Source: Candidatus Nomurabacteria bacterium (lineage in GTDB: Bacteria; Patescibacteriota; Minisyncoccia; Phycocordibacterales; PALSA-1337). Taken from it: a stretch of 19,480 bases of DNA. Every line of letters begins with the position of its first letter. The first letter of the stretch is position 1. The notes beneath the pieces are model-generated. The model was not told the origin of the DNA and did not search any database. It saw only the letters and a list, made by a program, of their open reading frames with translations. The translations under genes were made by a program, and so were the position numbers. Of the stretch, positions 1 through 6,241 are shown piece by piece. The DNA lies in the NCBI GenBank assembly GCA_943354625.1, contig CALRCS010000006.1:1-19480 (forward strand). Reading direction: 5' to 3'.

Positions 1-1
1 G

Positions 2-79
2 AAGAGATCGCTTAAAGAAAAAGTTATCCATCATATATTTCTTAACTCTAGTATTGTATTAAAAGAAGAAGAAAACTAG
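2..79 (+). CDS. possible 3' end of a truncated gene, unknown product
   Basis: Frame 2 is open from the window edge to a TAG at 77-79 and encodes 25 lysine- and glutamate-rich residues ending in LKEEEN. AT-rich composition and a charged C-terminus fit a host gene end. No domain is recognisable and a chance open frame of this length is quite possible. It would converge on the helicase remnant on the opposite strand. Confidence 0.25.
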   Translation, partial: KRSLKEKVIHHIFLNSSIVLKEEEN

Positions 80-115
80 CTAAAAACTAATCAAAAAAGC
101 CACGCAAATTGGGTA

Positions 116-553
116 TTATGCCCCAATCTCCTTTTTCCCCGGCTGGAAGACAAGGACGTTTCGGCCTGCTCGAAGCAAGCGTTCAACGTCCAGTATCATC
201 TCCCGCCCTTGAGGTTGCTCTACCGTTACCGGAAAGAGTCTCCCAGGAACAGAAATGATTGGCGCACCACCAAAAAACTGCGAGAGTCTTTCGGCTTCTA
301 AAGTGGCACTCATGAGCACCACTTTGAAACTGGCATCCTGCAACAAACGCTTCTTCACCCAAGCCACAAGTATCTCCAAATTGAGATTCCACTCGTGAAC
401 TTCGTCAAGAACGAGAACTTGATGATTCCCAGCACCCATCAGTTCCCGAACGAGCGCGAGCCCATCGGTAACAAACAGGCACCGAGTAAATCGACTATCC
501 TCCCGCTCATAAGCAGTACGATAACCGATCGTATCACCAATCTCGCAACCATA
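116..553 (-). pseudogene. DEAH-box (HrpA/HrpB-like) helicase remnant, truncated at both ends
   Basis: The minus-strand frame stays open from about 571 down to a TAA at 116, so the coding stretch begins upstream of the ATG at 439. The part from 553 down gives about 145 residues. In order they show the motif Ia/Ib area (EIGDTIGYRTAYERED, then LFVTDGLALVREL), a motif II variant of the DEAH box (LDEVHEWN), motif III (MSATLEA), and the start of motif IV (VFQPGKKEI). This order is typical of DEAH RNA helicases. Walker A and everything after motif IV, including the C-terminal helicase domains, are missing; complete family members have several hundred more residues. The 5' side abuts the left end of the IS3 element at 554 and the 3' side breaks into AT-rich DNA. 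GC is near 50% against roughly 35% nearby. It is clearly a dead fragment, either acquired DNA or a product of rearrangement at the IS. Confidence 0.8.
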
Positions 554-581
554 TGTACTTCCCCCATTTCTTTAGACACTA
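554..581 (+). repeat. left terminal inverted repeat of the IS3 element
   Basis: Starts TGTACTTCCCCC. Its reverse complement matches 17 of 28 positions of 1677-1704, including a block of five G and both outer bases. It overlaps the orfB stop codon at 579-581, as is common in compact IS3 elements. Confidence 0.65.
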
Positions 582-1385
582 TCCTTGTATTTGAATATTG
601 TAACTTTCTTTAACTTTTAGCGCAAACTGAACTGGTGACATTTTGAGTGCTGTATGTATTCTAGAGTAGTTGTATTTGTATATAGTTTGATATATTTCGT
701 ATACTAGTTCTCCCAGAGTCTTGAATCTGCTAGGATCACTTAGATCAATCTTAAACTTGTCATAGAATGATTCTTGGTATCCATTCTCCCATGGACATCC
801 AGGAGCTGATCTAGATATCTGGATTCCTACTGTATTCAATGCTTGTATGAATATATCTGAATCATATTCACTACCATTATCTGAATGGAATATGAGAGGT
901 CTAGGATTGTTGTGTATAGCAGACATGAAAGCTGACAGTACCAACTGTGTAGCATGAGTAGTATATACAGCTAGTCCAACTATCTTTCTGGTAAACAGAT
1001 CTTCTACCGTAGCTACATATACAAACTTTCCTTGAAATGGAATGTAGGTAAAGTCTGATACCCAGATATGGTTTTCATACTGAGGGAATGTTGTTAGTAG
1101 TAGGTTTGGATATACCACCTTGATATTCTTGGTCTTTTTCCATCTTTTACCTCTCCTACGATATGCTTTAATACCAAAGAGCTTCATAACCCTTTCAATC
1201 GGTTTATGGTTTCGCTTAAGATGAAGTGCAATACGAGGTGATCCATATGATGGATGTTCTCTTAGAACAGTTTCTATATCACATTTTAGTATCCAGTCTT
1301 TGTCTGGTTTCTTCTGTCTGTAATACAAACTACTTCTAGAAACACCCAACTCTCTGGCCCTGAGAGTTTTAGACTTAGTTATCAC
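579..1385 (-). CDS. IS3-family transposase OrfB (DDE integrase domain)
   Basis: This is the 268-residue catalytic part of the transposase. The N-terminus holds a helix-turn-helix (about residues 10-55, with ARELGVSRSSLYY and EHPSYGSPRI) of the type found ahead of the integrase core. The retroviral-integrase-like core follows with D111 (WVSDFTYIPF), D169 (FHSDNGSEY) and E205 (ENGYQESFYDK); 35 residues separate the last two, the D-D(35)-E spacing of IS3 enzymes. The listed start is a GTG overlapping the orfA stop. In this family OrfB is normally made as an OrfAB fusion by -1 frameshifting rather than from its own start, and the slippery site just upstream supports that. The frame is intact, with no missing catalytic residue. 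Confidence 0.9.
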   Translation of the reverse strand: MITKSKTLRARELGVSRSSLYYRQKKPDKDWILKCDIETVLREHPSYGSPRIALHLKRNHKPIERVMKLFGIKAYRRRGKRWKKTKNIKVVYPNLLLTTFPQYENHIWVSDFTYIPFQGKFVYVATVEDLFTRKIVGLAVYTTHATQLVLSAFMSAIHNNPRPLIFHSDNGSEYDSDIFIQALNTVGIQISRSAPGCPWENGYQESFYDKFKIDLSDPSRFKTLGELVYEIYQTIYKYNYSRIHTALKMSPVQFALKVKESYNIQIQG

Positions 1386-1636
1386 TTCTTTTTTTGGGTT
1401 TCTGAAAGCTTAAGAGTAATATCACCAATTAATTGTTTAAGTTGATCATTTTCTCTTTTGAGTTTGATTATTTCTCCTAAACTTGGTTGTCCTTCTACCT
1501 TACGAGCTATCCATGTAGATATGGTAGATTCTGGTATACCATGATCCTTTGCTGCTTGTACTATGGTTACTCCTTCATTCTTTATCCTATTGATTATCTG
1601 CTCCCTTATTTCAGGAGCTATTTTATTATATTTCAT
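1382..1636 (-). CDS. IS3-family transposase OrfA (DNA-binding part)
   Basis: The 84-residue protein has an N-terminal helix-turn-helix (about residues 8-45: a basic helix, then VQAAKDHGIPESTISTWI). A leucine-heptad stretch follows (about 55-80: LGEIIKLKREN, DQLKQLIGDITLKL), which in IS3 OrfA proteins mediates multimerisation. It binds the inverted repeats and supplies the N-terminus of the OrfAB fusion. It ends in a lysine run encoded by the slippery A7G tract, with its TGA overlapping the first codons of orfB. OrfA made alone usually acts as a regulator of transposition. Confidence 0.88.
   Translation of the reverse strand: MKYNKIAPEIREQIINRIKNEGVTIVQAAKDHGIPESTISTWIARKVEGQPSLGEIIKLKRENDQLKQLIGDITLKLSETQKKK
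1388..1394 (-). other. programmed -1 ribosomal frameshift heptamer (A-AAA-AAG)
   Basis: On the minus strand, orfA in zero frame reads CAA AAA AAG AAG TGA, so A AAA AAG is in the correct phase for tandem -1 slippage. After the shift the ribosome reads AAA GAA GTG ATA and continues straight into orfB. The heptamer lies directly before the orfA stop, as in other IS3-family elements. I did not identify a clear downstream stimulatory structure. Confidence 0.8.
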
Positions 1637-1676
1637 ATTACTTATATATTAATTAGTTCTATTAATTATACAAGTT

Positions 1677-1704
1677 TGGTGTATTAAATTTGGGGGGAGG
1701 GCCA
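1677..1704 (+). repeat. right terminal inverted repeat of the IS3 element
   Basis: Ends GGGGGGAGGGCCA and pairs imperfectly with 554-581. The outer CA at 1703-1704 defines the right boundary. The bases beyond it (1705 onward) read in frame into the 5' gene remnant on the minus strand. Confidence 0.6.
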
Positions 1705-1776
1705 GTTCAATATAGAAAGAAAAATAAAATTTGCAACCTCCTCTATTTTTGTTGCTGTTTTTATATTTAAACTCAT
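1705..1776 (-). pseudogene. 5' remnant of an IS-interrupted gene, unknown product
   Basis: An ATG at 1774-1776 on the minus strand opens 24 codons (MSLNIKTATKIEEVANFIFL, then SILN) that end exactly at the right end of the IS. Translation would run on into the IS for six codons to a TAA near 1684. What makes it credible is the extended -10 box TGCTATAAT at 1784-1792, only 7 nt ahead of the ATG, the same geometry as at other genes in this window. The product is not recognisable. It lies in the same orientation as the helicase remnant beyond the IS and the two are in phase. Composition differs, however, and the Walker A region would be missing, so joining them into one gene is speculative. Confidence 0.4.
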
Positions 1777-1783
1777 TGTGTGC

Positions 1784-1792
1784 ATTATAGCA
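1784..1792 (-). promoter_or_regulatory. extended -10 promoter (TGCTATAAT) of the interrupted gene
   Basis: A perfect TGn-TATAAT on the minus strand, with 7 nt between its last T and the ATG at 1776. Transcription would begin at or next to the start codon, giving a leaderless message. No convincing -35 is seen. Confidence 0.45.
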
Positions 1793-1800
1793 GAATTTTT

Positions 1801-1890
1801 TGGCGGAGGCGGGAGGATTTGAACCTCCGATACTTTTTCAAGTATGCCGCTTTTCGAGAGCGGTGATTTCAACCACTCACCCACGCCTCC
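1801..1890 (-). tRNA. tRNA-Ser (anticodon CGA), CCA encoded
   Basis: On the minus strand the acceptor stem GGAGGCG pairs with CGCCTCC, followed by discriminator G and an encoded CCA. The anticodon stem-loop is CCGCT-CTCGAAA-AGCGG with anticodon CGA, reading serine UCG codons. A long variable arm (ATACTT...AAGTAT) marks it as a class II tRNA. The T arm GGAGG-TTCAAAT-CCTCC is canonical. All stems pair well, so it should be functional. Confidence 0.95.
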
Positions 1891-1903
1891 ATATAGTAGG
1901 TGA

Positions 1904-1909
1904 AATATA
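1904..1909 (-). promoter_or_regulatory. possible -10 (TATATT) for tRNA-Ser
   Basis: TATATT on the minus strand ends 13 nt before the tRNA 5' end, a normal distance for a short tRNA leader. No clear -35 is seen. The 48 bp between the tRNA and the next gene must carry divergent promoters for both. Confidence 0.3.
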
Positions 1910-1918
1910 GCATCCTTT

Positions 1919-1930
1919 TATGATATAATA
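1919..1930 (+). promoter_or_regulatory. extended -10 dodecamer TATGATATAATA
   Basis: Contains TGA-TATAAT (1921-1929), 9 nt from the ATG at 1939. The identical 12-mer recurs at 5073-5084 (pilM) and 9559-9570 (response regulator), each time a few bases ahead of a start codon. Confidence 0.6.
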
Positions 1931-1938
1931 AACTTATT

Positions 1939-2202
1939 ATGATGAATAATTTTACAAATTTTATGAGTTCTGGGCCGTTTGTAGGTGCAGGTTTTAGTCT
2001 TTTTCCTTTATTCGCTTTAGGCTCAATATTATTTATGATTCTTTTTGTTGCGATAATAGTTTTAAAAGGCTATGCATTATGGACGGCAGCTCAAAGAAAT
2101 GAAAAGGGCTGGTTTATTGCTTTACTTATTATAAATTCAATAGGAATTCTTGAATTAGTTTATTTGTATTTCATTGTTGAGAAAGGGAATAATAAAAAGT
2201 AG
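1939..2202 (+). CDS. small two-helix membrane protein, DUF5652-like
   Basis: The 87-residue protein has two hydrophobic segments (about residues 17-45 and 57-79), joined by the polar turn ALWTAAQRNEKGWF and ending in a short basic tail. The layout (W..A...EKGWFIALLI followed by N..GILELVYLYF) resembles the DUF5652 family of small CPR membrane proteins. I recognise this from memory and could not search it. Function is unknown. Two consecutive ATGs (1939, 1942) are possible starts; the first was taken because the promoter lies only 9 nt upstream and no Shine-Dalgarno sequence discriminates between them. Confidence 0.75.
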   Translation: MMNNFTNFMSSGPFVGAGFSLFPLFALGSILFMILFVAIIVLKGYALWTAAQRNEKGWFIALLIINSIGILELVYLYFIVEKGNNKK

Positions 2203-2223
2203 CTCTGTCTGTCAAAACTAATA

Positions 2224-2232
2224 TGGTAAAAT
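2224..2232 (+). promoter_or_regulatory. extended -10 promoter (TGGTAAAAT) of the desaturase
   Basis: TGG-TAAAAT lies 36 nt ahead of the ATG at 2269, leaving a short leader that contains GAGG at 2257-2260, a well-placed Shine-Dalgarno element 8 nt before the start. This is one of the few clear ribosome binding sites in the window. Confidence 0.45.
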
Positions 2233-2268
2233 ATTAGAGGACTTTGAACAAATGTTGAGGATTTTATT

Positions 2269-3258
2269 ATGAATATGTACATTGAGAAGATTCGGAAGTG
2301 GTTTATTCAAGAGACTGTTTCACTGAAAGAGGCTCTCACAGAAGTAGAATGGTTATCTATAAATACTTACACGTATTTTATAGTTCAAGCAATAGGTGTG
2401 ACTTTCTTTGTCTGGATTTTATCCACACAAATATTATCTAATTCACCCAGAACGTGGGTAAATTTTTGGACAATCATGGGTATGATTGTGTCGCGGTATT
2501 TGATTGGTATGTGGTTTGTAACGGTATGGAGACATAGGTATTTCTCACATAGATCGTTTAGACTCCACCCAAGATTGCTGTGGTTAGAACCTACGATAGC
2601 GTTTATTTGTGGTACCGATGTCCAGAGAGGTGTAGCGGACTGGGCTGCAACACACATAAAACATCACAAATATTCTGATAAGAAAGAAGATTCACATAGT
2701 TGCAAACAGAAGGGATTGGCATGGTGTCATCTACTTTGGGTTTTGAAAAAAGATGAAGGGATTGACTGGGCTCTTATCCCATACATGAGAAAGGTAAAAG
2801 GTATTGTGTGGGTGGAGTGTCATCAATGGGTGGCGATAATCTCTGGTGGAGCAGTTTTCTCTTTGATCGGGTGTTATTTTGGTGTTAGTGGCTACCACTC
2901 ATTTATCATAAACTTTCTTTTCTCTCTATGTGCGTATTTCACATCGATTACTATACTTTGGCACGCTACCTCTCTGATTAATTCAGCAATGCACCTTGTT
3001 GGAGAACAGAGATACGATACAGGCGACGAGAGTAGAAATAATCTTTTCTGTGCACTCCTCACTCTAGGTGAAGGTTGGCATAATAATCATCATTGGGCTT
3101 TCCCATCGCTTTCGACTTCTCAAAAGTATCCAGGGCGAATAAAAGTGAAAGCATCAGAGTTGTATTGGCAGGGAGTAACAAGATTCGAAAAATGCGTTGA
3201 TATGTCCGGTATTTCTATCTGGATATTTATCAAATTCGGAATTTGTAGGCCCATCTGA
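2269..3258 (+). CDS. membrane fatty-acid (acyl-CoA/acyl-lipid delta-9 type) desaturase
   Basis: The 329-residue integral membrane di-iron enzyme would introduce a double bond into acyl chains and adjust membrane fluidity. The three histidine boxes of the family are present: HRYFSH (H89, H94), HIKHH (H129, H132, H133) and HNNHH (H271, H274, H275). Further conserved residues sit in WHATSLINSAMH (H232, H242). Hydrophobic segments lie around 35-55, 65-86, 183-205 and 208-231, a usual arrangement. Box spacing and length fit the stearoyl-CoA desaturase/DesC group rather than acyl-ACP desaturases. The substrate cannot be read from sequence. The start is set by GAGG 8 nt upstream. The gene has its own promoter and ends at a hairpin shared with the convergent deacetylase. 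No electron-donor gene is nearby. Confidence 0.9.
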   Translation: MNMYIEKIRKWFIQETVSLKEALTEVEWLSINTYTYFIVQAIGVTFFVWILSTQILSNSPRTWVNFWTIMGMIVSRYLIGMWFVTVWRHRYFSHRSFRLHPRLLWLEPTIAFICGTDVQRGVADWAATHIKHHKYSDKKEDSHSCKQKGLAWCHLLWVLKKDEGIDWALIPYMRKVKGIVWVECHQWVAIISGGAVFSLIGCYFGVSGYHSFIINFLFSLCAYFTSITILWHATSLINSAMHLVGEQRYDTGDESRNNLFCALLTLGEGWHNNHHWAFPSLSTSQKYPGRIKVKASELYWQGVTRFEKCVDMSGISIWIFIKFGICRPI

Positions 3259-3269
3259 AAATCAACATT

Positions 3270-3309
3270 GCAAAACACACCCTCAAGCACTCGTTGCTTG
3301 GGGTTTTGC
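3270..3309. terminator. bidirectional intrinsic terminator between convergent genes
   Basis: An outer stem GCAAAAC/GTTTTGC encloses an inner stem CCTCAAGCA/TGCTTGGGG with a short loop. It lies 11 bp after the desaturase stop and 2 bp beyond the deacetylase stop, placed to end both transcripts. A/T tracts within the outer stem supply the U-rich part in either direction. Confidence 0.7.
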
Positions 3310-3311
3310 GT

Positions 3312-4436
3312 TTAGTTATTTCTTGCTGGATCTATCACCTCTTTTGGATCAAAATATTCTTTTAACATGCCAGAATATTGATTTAGGCGAATACCGTCAA
3401 TATCAGCTCTATTCATTTCTAAATAAGTAGGGAAGTATCTGAGATCCAAATCCATACCGACTCCATAAAACACATTGAACCCTTTTGATAGTAGGTATTC
3501 TTTTCTCTGATCTTCTTCTCTGAAAATTTGTCCGAAAGGACCGATGAAAATAGTAGTAGTTCCGACGAAAGGCTTTACCTCCCTATCCCATTTATCGGCA
3601 TCATATTTTAATTGATCTAAAGTGATAGTATTTTCCTTAAATATGGGGTCGTGTGAATAGCTATGACTTGCAAATTGCCATCCACTTTCTTTTAATTTTC
3701 TTACTATCTTTGTAATATCTTGAATGTCTTTTTCACGCCCAATATAGTTCCTAATATTTGTTCTATACCCAAGTACTCCATCAAAACCTGTTTCAGCGAT
3801 AATTCCTTTTGCCCCATGAAATGAAAAATCTGGATGTAGTGCTACGAAATCATCAATAATTGGAACGACGTCACCATCTCGAGTCACAACAGTCTGACCA
3901 TTGGGAGTAATAACTTCTGTAGCAACATTTCCCGCATTATCAAGTACAAGTCTGCGGGCAAAGCCCATATGATCCCTATCTGTCTGATAGTTTACATCAT
4001 CAATTGAAAGAATCATGGGCTTCTTACCTTCAGGAAGCATCAGCCCCTTTCTAGTCATGTTTCCATTTATATCAAGAGAATATAGTAATTCTGAGTTAAT
4101 TAAAATGAAATTATTTTCATAAAGTTTTGGCAAAATCTTTTTAAATTCACTTCGCGTGACCATGTAGTCTTTAAAGGATTGACCACCATCAATACCACTG
4201 AAAGCAAGTTCTGGATAAATAATTAGGCTATGAAAAAAAATATGGTAAATTTTTCCAGTATAAGAAACTAGATTTTCTGGGGGAGTATATACCTTTGGGG
4301 TTGGCTTTGTTTTTTCACGGAGATTTATGATAATTAAAAGTAAAGCCAAAAAACCACAAAGTATAATGATTGTTTTATACAGTTTCTCAATGTTTTTTAT
4401 GTGCTTTAGTTTGGACATAGCTACATCATAATACAT
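3312..4436 (-). CDS. membrane-anchored polysaccharide deacetylase (NodB homology)
   Basis: The 374-residue protein has a short basic N-terminus, one membrane anchor (about residues 22-38), and an extracytoplasmic catalytic part of the carbohydrate esterase 4 fold. The metal-binding Asp pair is in LSIDDVNY (D146, D147), the usual TFDDG position. The metal His pair is in SHSYSHD (H258, H262), and FIGPFGQ (about 297-303) fits the third conserved block. Between the Asp and His motifs is an insertion of roughly 60 residues rich in short beta-like segments. The family removes N-acetyl groups from peptidoglycan or other surface glycans; the substrate here is unknown. The ATG directly follows the comF stop, so the two genes are probably co-transcribed. 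An alternative start is the Met at residue 7. No Shine-Dalgarno sequence favours either. Confidence 0.8.
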   Translation of the reverse strand: MYYDVAMSKLKHIKNIEKLYKTIIILCGFLALLLIIINLREKTKPTPKVYTPPENLVSYTGKIYHIFFHSLIIYPELAFSGIDGGQSFKDYMVTRSEFKKILPKLYENNFILINSELLYSLDINGNMTRKGLMLPEGKKPMILSIDDVNYQTDRDHMGFARRLVLDNAGNVATEVITPNGQTVVTRDGDVVPIIDDFVALHPDFSFHGAKGIIAETGFDGVLGYRTNIRNYIGREKDIQDITKIVRKLKESGWQFASHSYSHDPIFKENTITLDQLKYDADKWDREVKPFVGTTTIFIGPFGQIFREEDQRKEYLLSKGFNVFYGVGMDLDLRYFPTYLEMNRADIDGIRLNQYSGMLKEYFDPKEVIDPARNN

Positions 4437-5057
4437 TTAGTGCGCCACTGTAAGTGCCTCTATTTCAGAAAACCCTTTTTCTATAAGTACTTTTCTGGCT
4501 TCTAGGATGGTACTACCTGTAGTTGTTACATCATCTACTATAATAATTTTTGTATTCTTATCTATATTACCATCAATAACTTCAAATATACTTTTTGTAT
4601 TTTCTATTCTCTCATTTCTATTTTTAAATGTTTGTTTATCTATATTTTTATTCCTAATTAATAAATCAAAATTTTTTGAAAATTGTTTTTCTACGTCCAA
4701 TCTAATTATTTCATCTATTATTAATTCACATTGATTGAATCCGCGCTCTCTATATCGTTTTTTTGAAAGGGGTATGGGGATAAGGACCAATTCGCCTTTT
4801 TGCTTTAATAATTCAGAATGTAAAGCAAAACCAGCACATTCTATTGCATGTTTATTTTTTTTATATTTAATTTGCCATATAAGTTCACGCGTTAAAGGAT
4901 ATTTATACGAAAAAAGTGAAGAAATAAAAGGGAATTCTGCGGGAGTGGCCCTTTTTGCATTTTTTAGAAAATTAATAGGAGAAATACCACGAAGCTCGAC
5001 CTCTTCTTTTGATGGAGGAAATATGAAATCAATAATATGATCGAGAAAGTTTTGCAT
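4437..5057 (-). CDS. comF: ComF-like phosphoribosyltransferase-fold protein
   Basis: The 206-residue protein carries the PRPP-binding signature IIVDDVTTTGST (172-183). It also has the ComF-family blocks IPIPLSKKRYRERGFNQ (93-109) and DKQTFKNRNERIENTKSIFEV (140-160). ComF proteins are cytoplasmic and needed for natural transformation in several bacteria, where they are thought to help process incoming single-stranded DNA. The N-terminal four-cysteine zinc finger of ComF from Firmicutes and Proteobacteria is absent: the first 60 residues contain no cysteine. The gene diverges from pilM across 32 bp and overlaps no other gene. On its own strand a TAGAAT box sits at 5066-5071, 8 nt from the ATG. 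Its place beside the pilus operon fits a role in DNA uptake, but this is inference. Confidence 0.85.
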   Translation of the reverse strand: MQNFLDHIIDFIFPPSKEEVELRGISPINFLKNAKRATPAEFPFISSLFSYKYPLTRELIWQIKYKKNKHAIECAGFALHSELLKQKGELVLIPIPLSKKRYRERGFNQCELIIDEIIRLDVEKQFSKNFDLLIRNKNIDKQTFKNRNERIENTKSIFEVIDGNIDKNTKIIIVDDVTTTGSTILEARKVLIEKGFSEIEALTVAH

Positions 5058-5072
5058 GGTATTATTCTACAC

Positions 5073-5084
5073 TATGATATAATA
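5073..5084 (+). promoter_or_regulatory. extended -10 dodecamer TATGATATAATA, pil operon promoter
   Basis: TGA-TATAAT (5075-5083) lies 6 nt from the pilM ATG at 5090, so the transcript should start at or within a base or two of the start codon. The 32-bp gap must also contain the comF promoter on the other strand, so both probably compete for RNA polymerase. Confidence 0.6.
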
Positions 5085-5089
5085 AATAC

Positions 5090-6223
5090 ATGGATTTTTT
5101 AAACAATATTTTTTCTTCTGCAACGTCTTTTCTTTTTTCAAAAAGAGGGCAGAGTGTGATAGGTGTTGATATTGGTTCTTCAGCTATAAAAATCGTTCAA
5201 ATAAAAAAGAAACGCGGGCGAGCAGTACTCGAGACTTACGGAGAGCTTGCTCTAGGGCCATATGCAGGTACCGAGGTTGGTAGATCGACGAATCTTCCAA
5301 AGGAAAAGTTGGCTGAAGCACTCAGAGATATTTTGAAGGAGGCAAAAACAACTACAATGCAATCTGGCATAGCTCTTCCGCTTTCTTCTAGTTTGATTAG
5401 TTTTATAACTATTCCACCTGTTGAAGAAAAACAATTAGCAGAGGTAATCTCACTAGAAGCCCGAAAATATATCCCAGTTCCAATGAATGAGATTATGTTG
5501 GATTATTCTATTATTCCTCAGGAAGATTCTCCTACTGATGATTTAGACGTACAATCAGCAAAATCTACAGGAAAACACCCACAGGATGTCTTAGTTATTG
5601 CTATTCATAATGAATATATAAATAACTACCAGGCTATTGCTACTGCCGTAGGACTGCAACCCTCTTTTTATGAAATGGAATTGTTTAGTTCTGTCCGTGC
5701 TGTGGTTGATCAAGGTATACAGTCTGTAGTCGTCATTGATATGGGCGCACAAGCAACAAAGTTATACATAGTTGAAAGGGGAATTTTACGTGCATCTCAT
5801 ATTATAAATAGGGGTTCTCAGGATATTACCCTTGCAATATCAAAAGCTTTGGCTCTGACCGTTGTTGAAGCCGAAAATCTAAAGAGATCATTTGGTTTAA
5901 GTGGCGGGCCTGAATACAAAGAGCTCACTGAAGTTATAACTGTAAATCTAGATTATATATTTTATGAATCAAATGCTTCCATTTTAAATTATCAGAAGAA
6001 ATATAAGAAAAATGTTAGTAAAATAATCCTTACTGGAGGTGGTGTATTGTTAAAAGGCTTTACTGACTTGGCAAAGATCAGTTTTCAGACAGAAGTTGTA
6101 TATGCAAATCCATTTGGTAAGCTCGAAACACCAGCTTTTCTCGCAGAACAGTTTTCTGTTGCTGGTCCTGAGTTTGCCGTAGCGATAGGGTGTGCATTAC
6201 GTAGGTTGTCTGAAATAGATTAA
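5090..6223 (+). CDS. pilM: type IV pilus assembly protein PilM (actin-like ATPase)
   Basis: PilM is a cytoplasmic actin-fold protein that binds the N-terminal tail of PilN and links the pilus alignment complex to the motor. The 377 residues show phosphate loop 1 (VIGVDIGSSAIKIVQI, 23-38) and the PilM-typical segment EARKYIPVPMNEIMLDY (123-139). Phosphate loop 2 (VVVIDMGAQATKLYIV, 213-228) and the adenosine motif (IILTGGGVLLKGF, 312-324) follow. Length and motif order match the family. A region of about 25 polar residues (143-167) is an extra loop. It is the first gene of the pil operon, and pilN follows after an 18-nt gap. The ATG was chosen because it is directly preceded by the promoter box; no ribosome binding site is visible, as expected for a leaderless message. 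Confidence 0.93.
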   Translation: MDFLNNIFSSATSFLFSKRGQSVIGVDIGSSAIKIVQIKKKRGRAVLETYGELALGPYAGTEVGRSTNLPKEKLAEALRDILKEAKTTTMQSGIALPLSSSLISFITIPPVEEKQLAEVISLEARKYIPVPMNEIMLDYSIIPQEDSPTDDLDVQSAKSTGKHPQDVLVIAIHNEYINNYQAIATAVGLQPSFYEMELFSSVRAVVDQGIQSVVVIDMGAQATKLYIVERGILRASHIINRGSQDITLAISKALALTVVEAENLKRSFGLSGGPEYKELTEVITVNLDYIFYESNASILNYQKKYKKNVSKIILTGGGVLLKGFTDLAKISFQTEVVYANPFGKLETPAFLAEQFSVAGPEFAVAIGCALRRLSEID

Positions 6224-6241
6224 TCAATTATAATAAACTCA

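Larger units (their letters stand above)
554..1704 (-). mobile_element. IS3-family insertion sequence (IS150-like), 1151 bp
   Basis: The element carries the two-frame transposase organisation of the IS3 family: orfA (1382-1636) and orfB (579-1385) on the minus strand in -1 phase, joined by an A-AAA-AAG slippery heptamer. The ends were placed from imperfect terminal inverted repeats (554-581 and 1677-1704, 17 of 28 positions matching). Both ends have the outer TG...CA of this family and a run of C or G a few bases inside. Both reading frames are intact, so the element may be active. I see no target-site duplication: the 3-bp flanks are ATA on the left and GTT on the right. That suggests the flanks were rearranged after insertion, or that the sequence was joined here. 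Confidence 0.85.

Noticed and set aside
108..127. Small inverted repeat ATTGGG/CCCAAT at the broken end of the helicase as a mobile-element end or terminator
   Set aside because: Only six base pairs, no T run and no matching partner elsewhere. It may simply mark the junction.
395..613. 72-codon plus-strand frame
   Set aside because: Antisense to the helicase remnant and crosses the IS boundary; no family-like features.
551..1707. Target-site duplication flanking the IS
   Set aside because: The 3-bp and 4-bp flanks differ on the two sides; shifting the ends by a base or two did not give a match.
553..1776. The 24-codon remnant plus the helicase remnant as one IS-split gene
   Set aside because: They are in phase and in the same orientation, but composition differs and the Walker A region would be missing, so a simple insertion cannot explain it.
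1684..1884. 66-codon minus-strand frame as a protein gene
   Set aside because: Its first half is a translation of tRNA-Ser and its last codons lie in the IS end. Only the part from the ATG at 1776 is kept, as a gene remnant.
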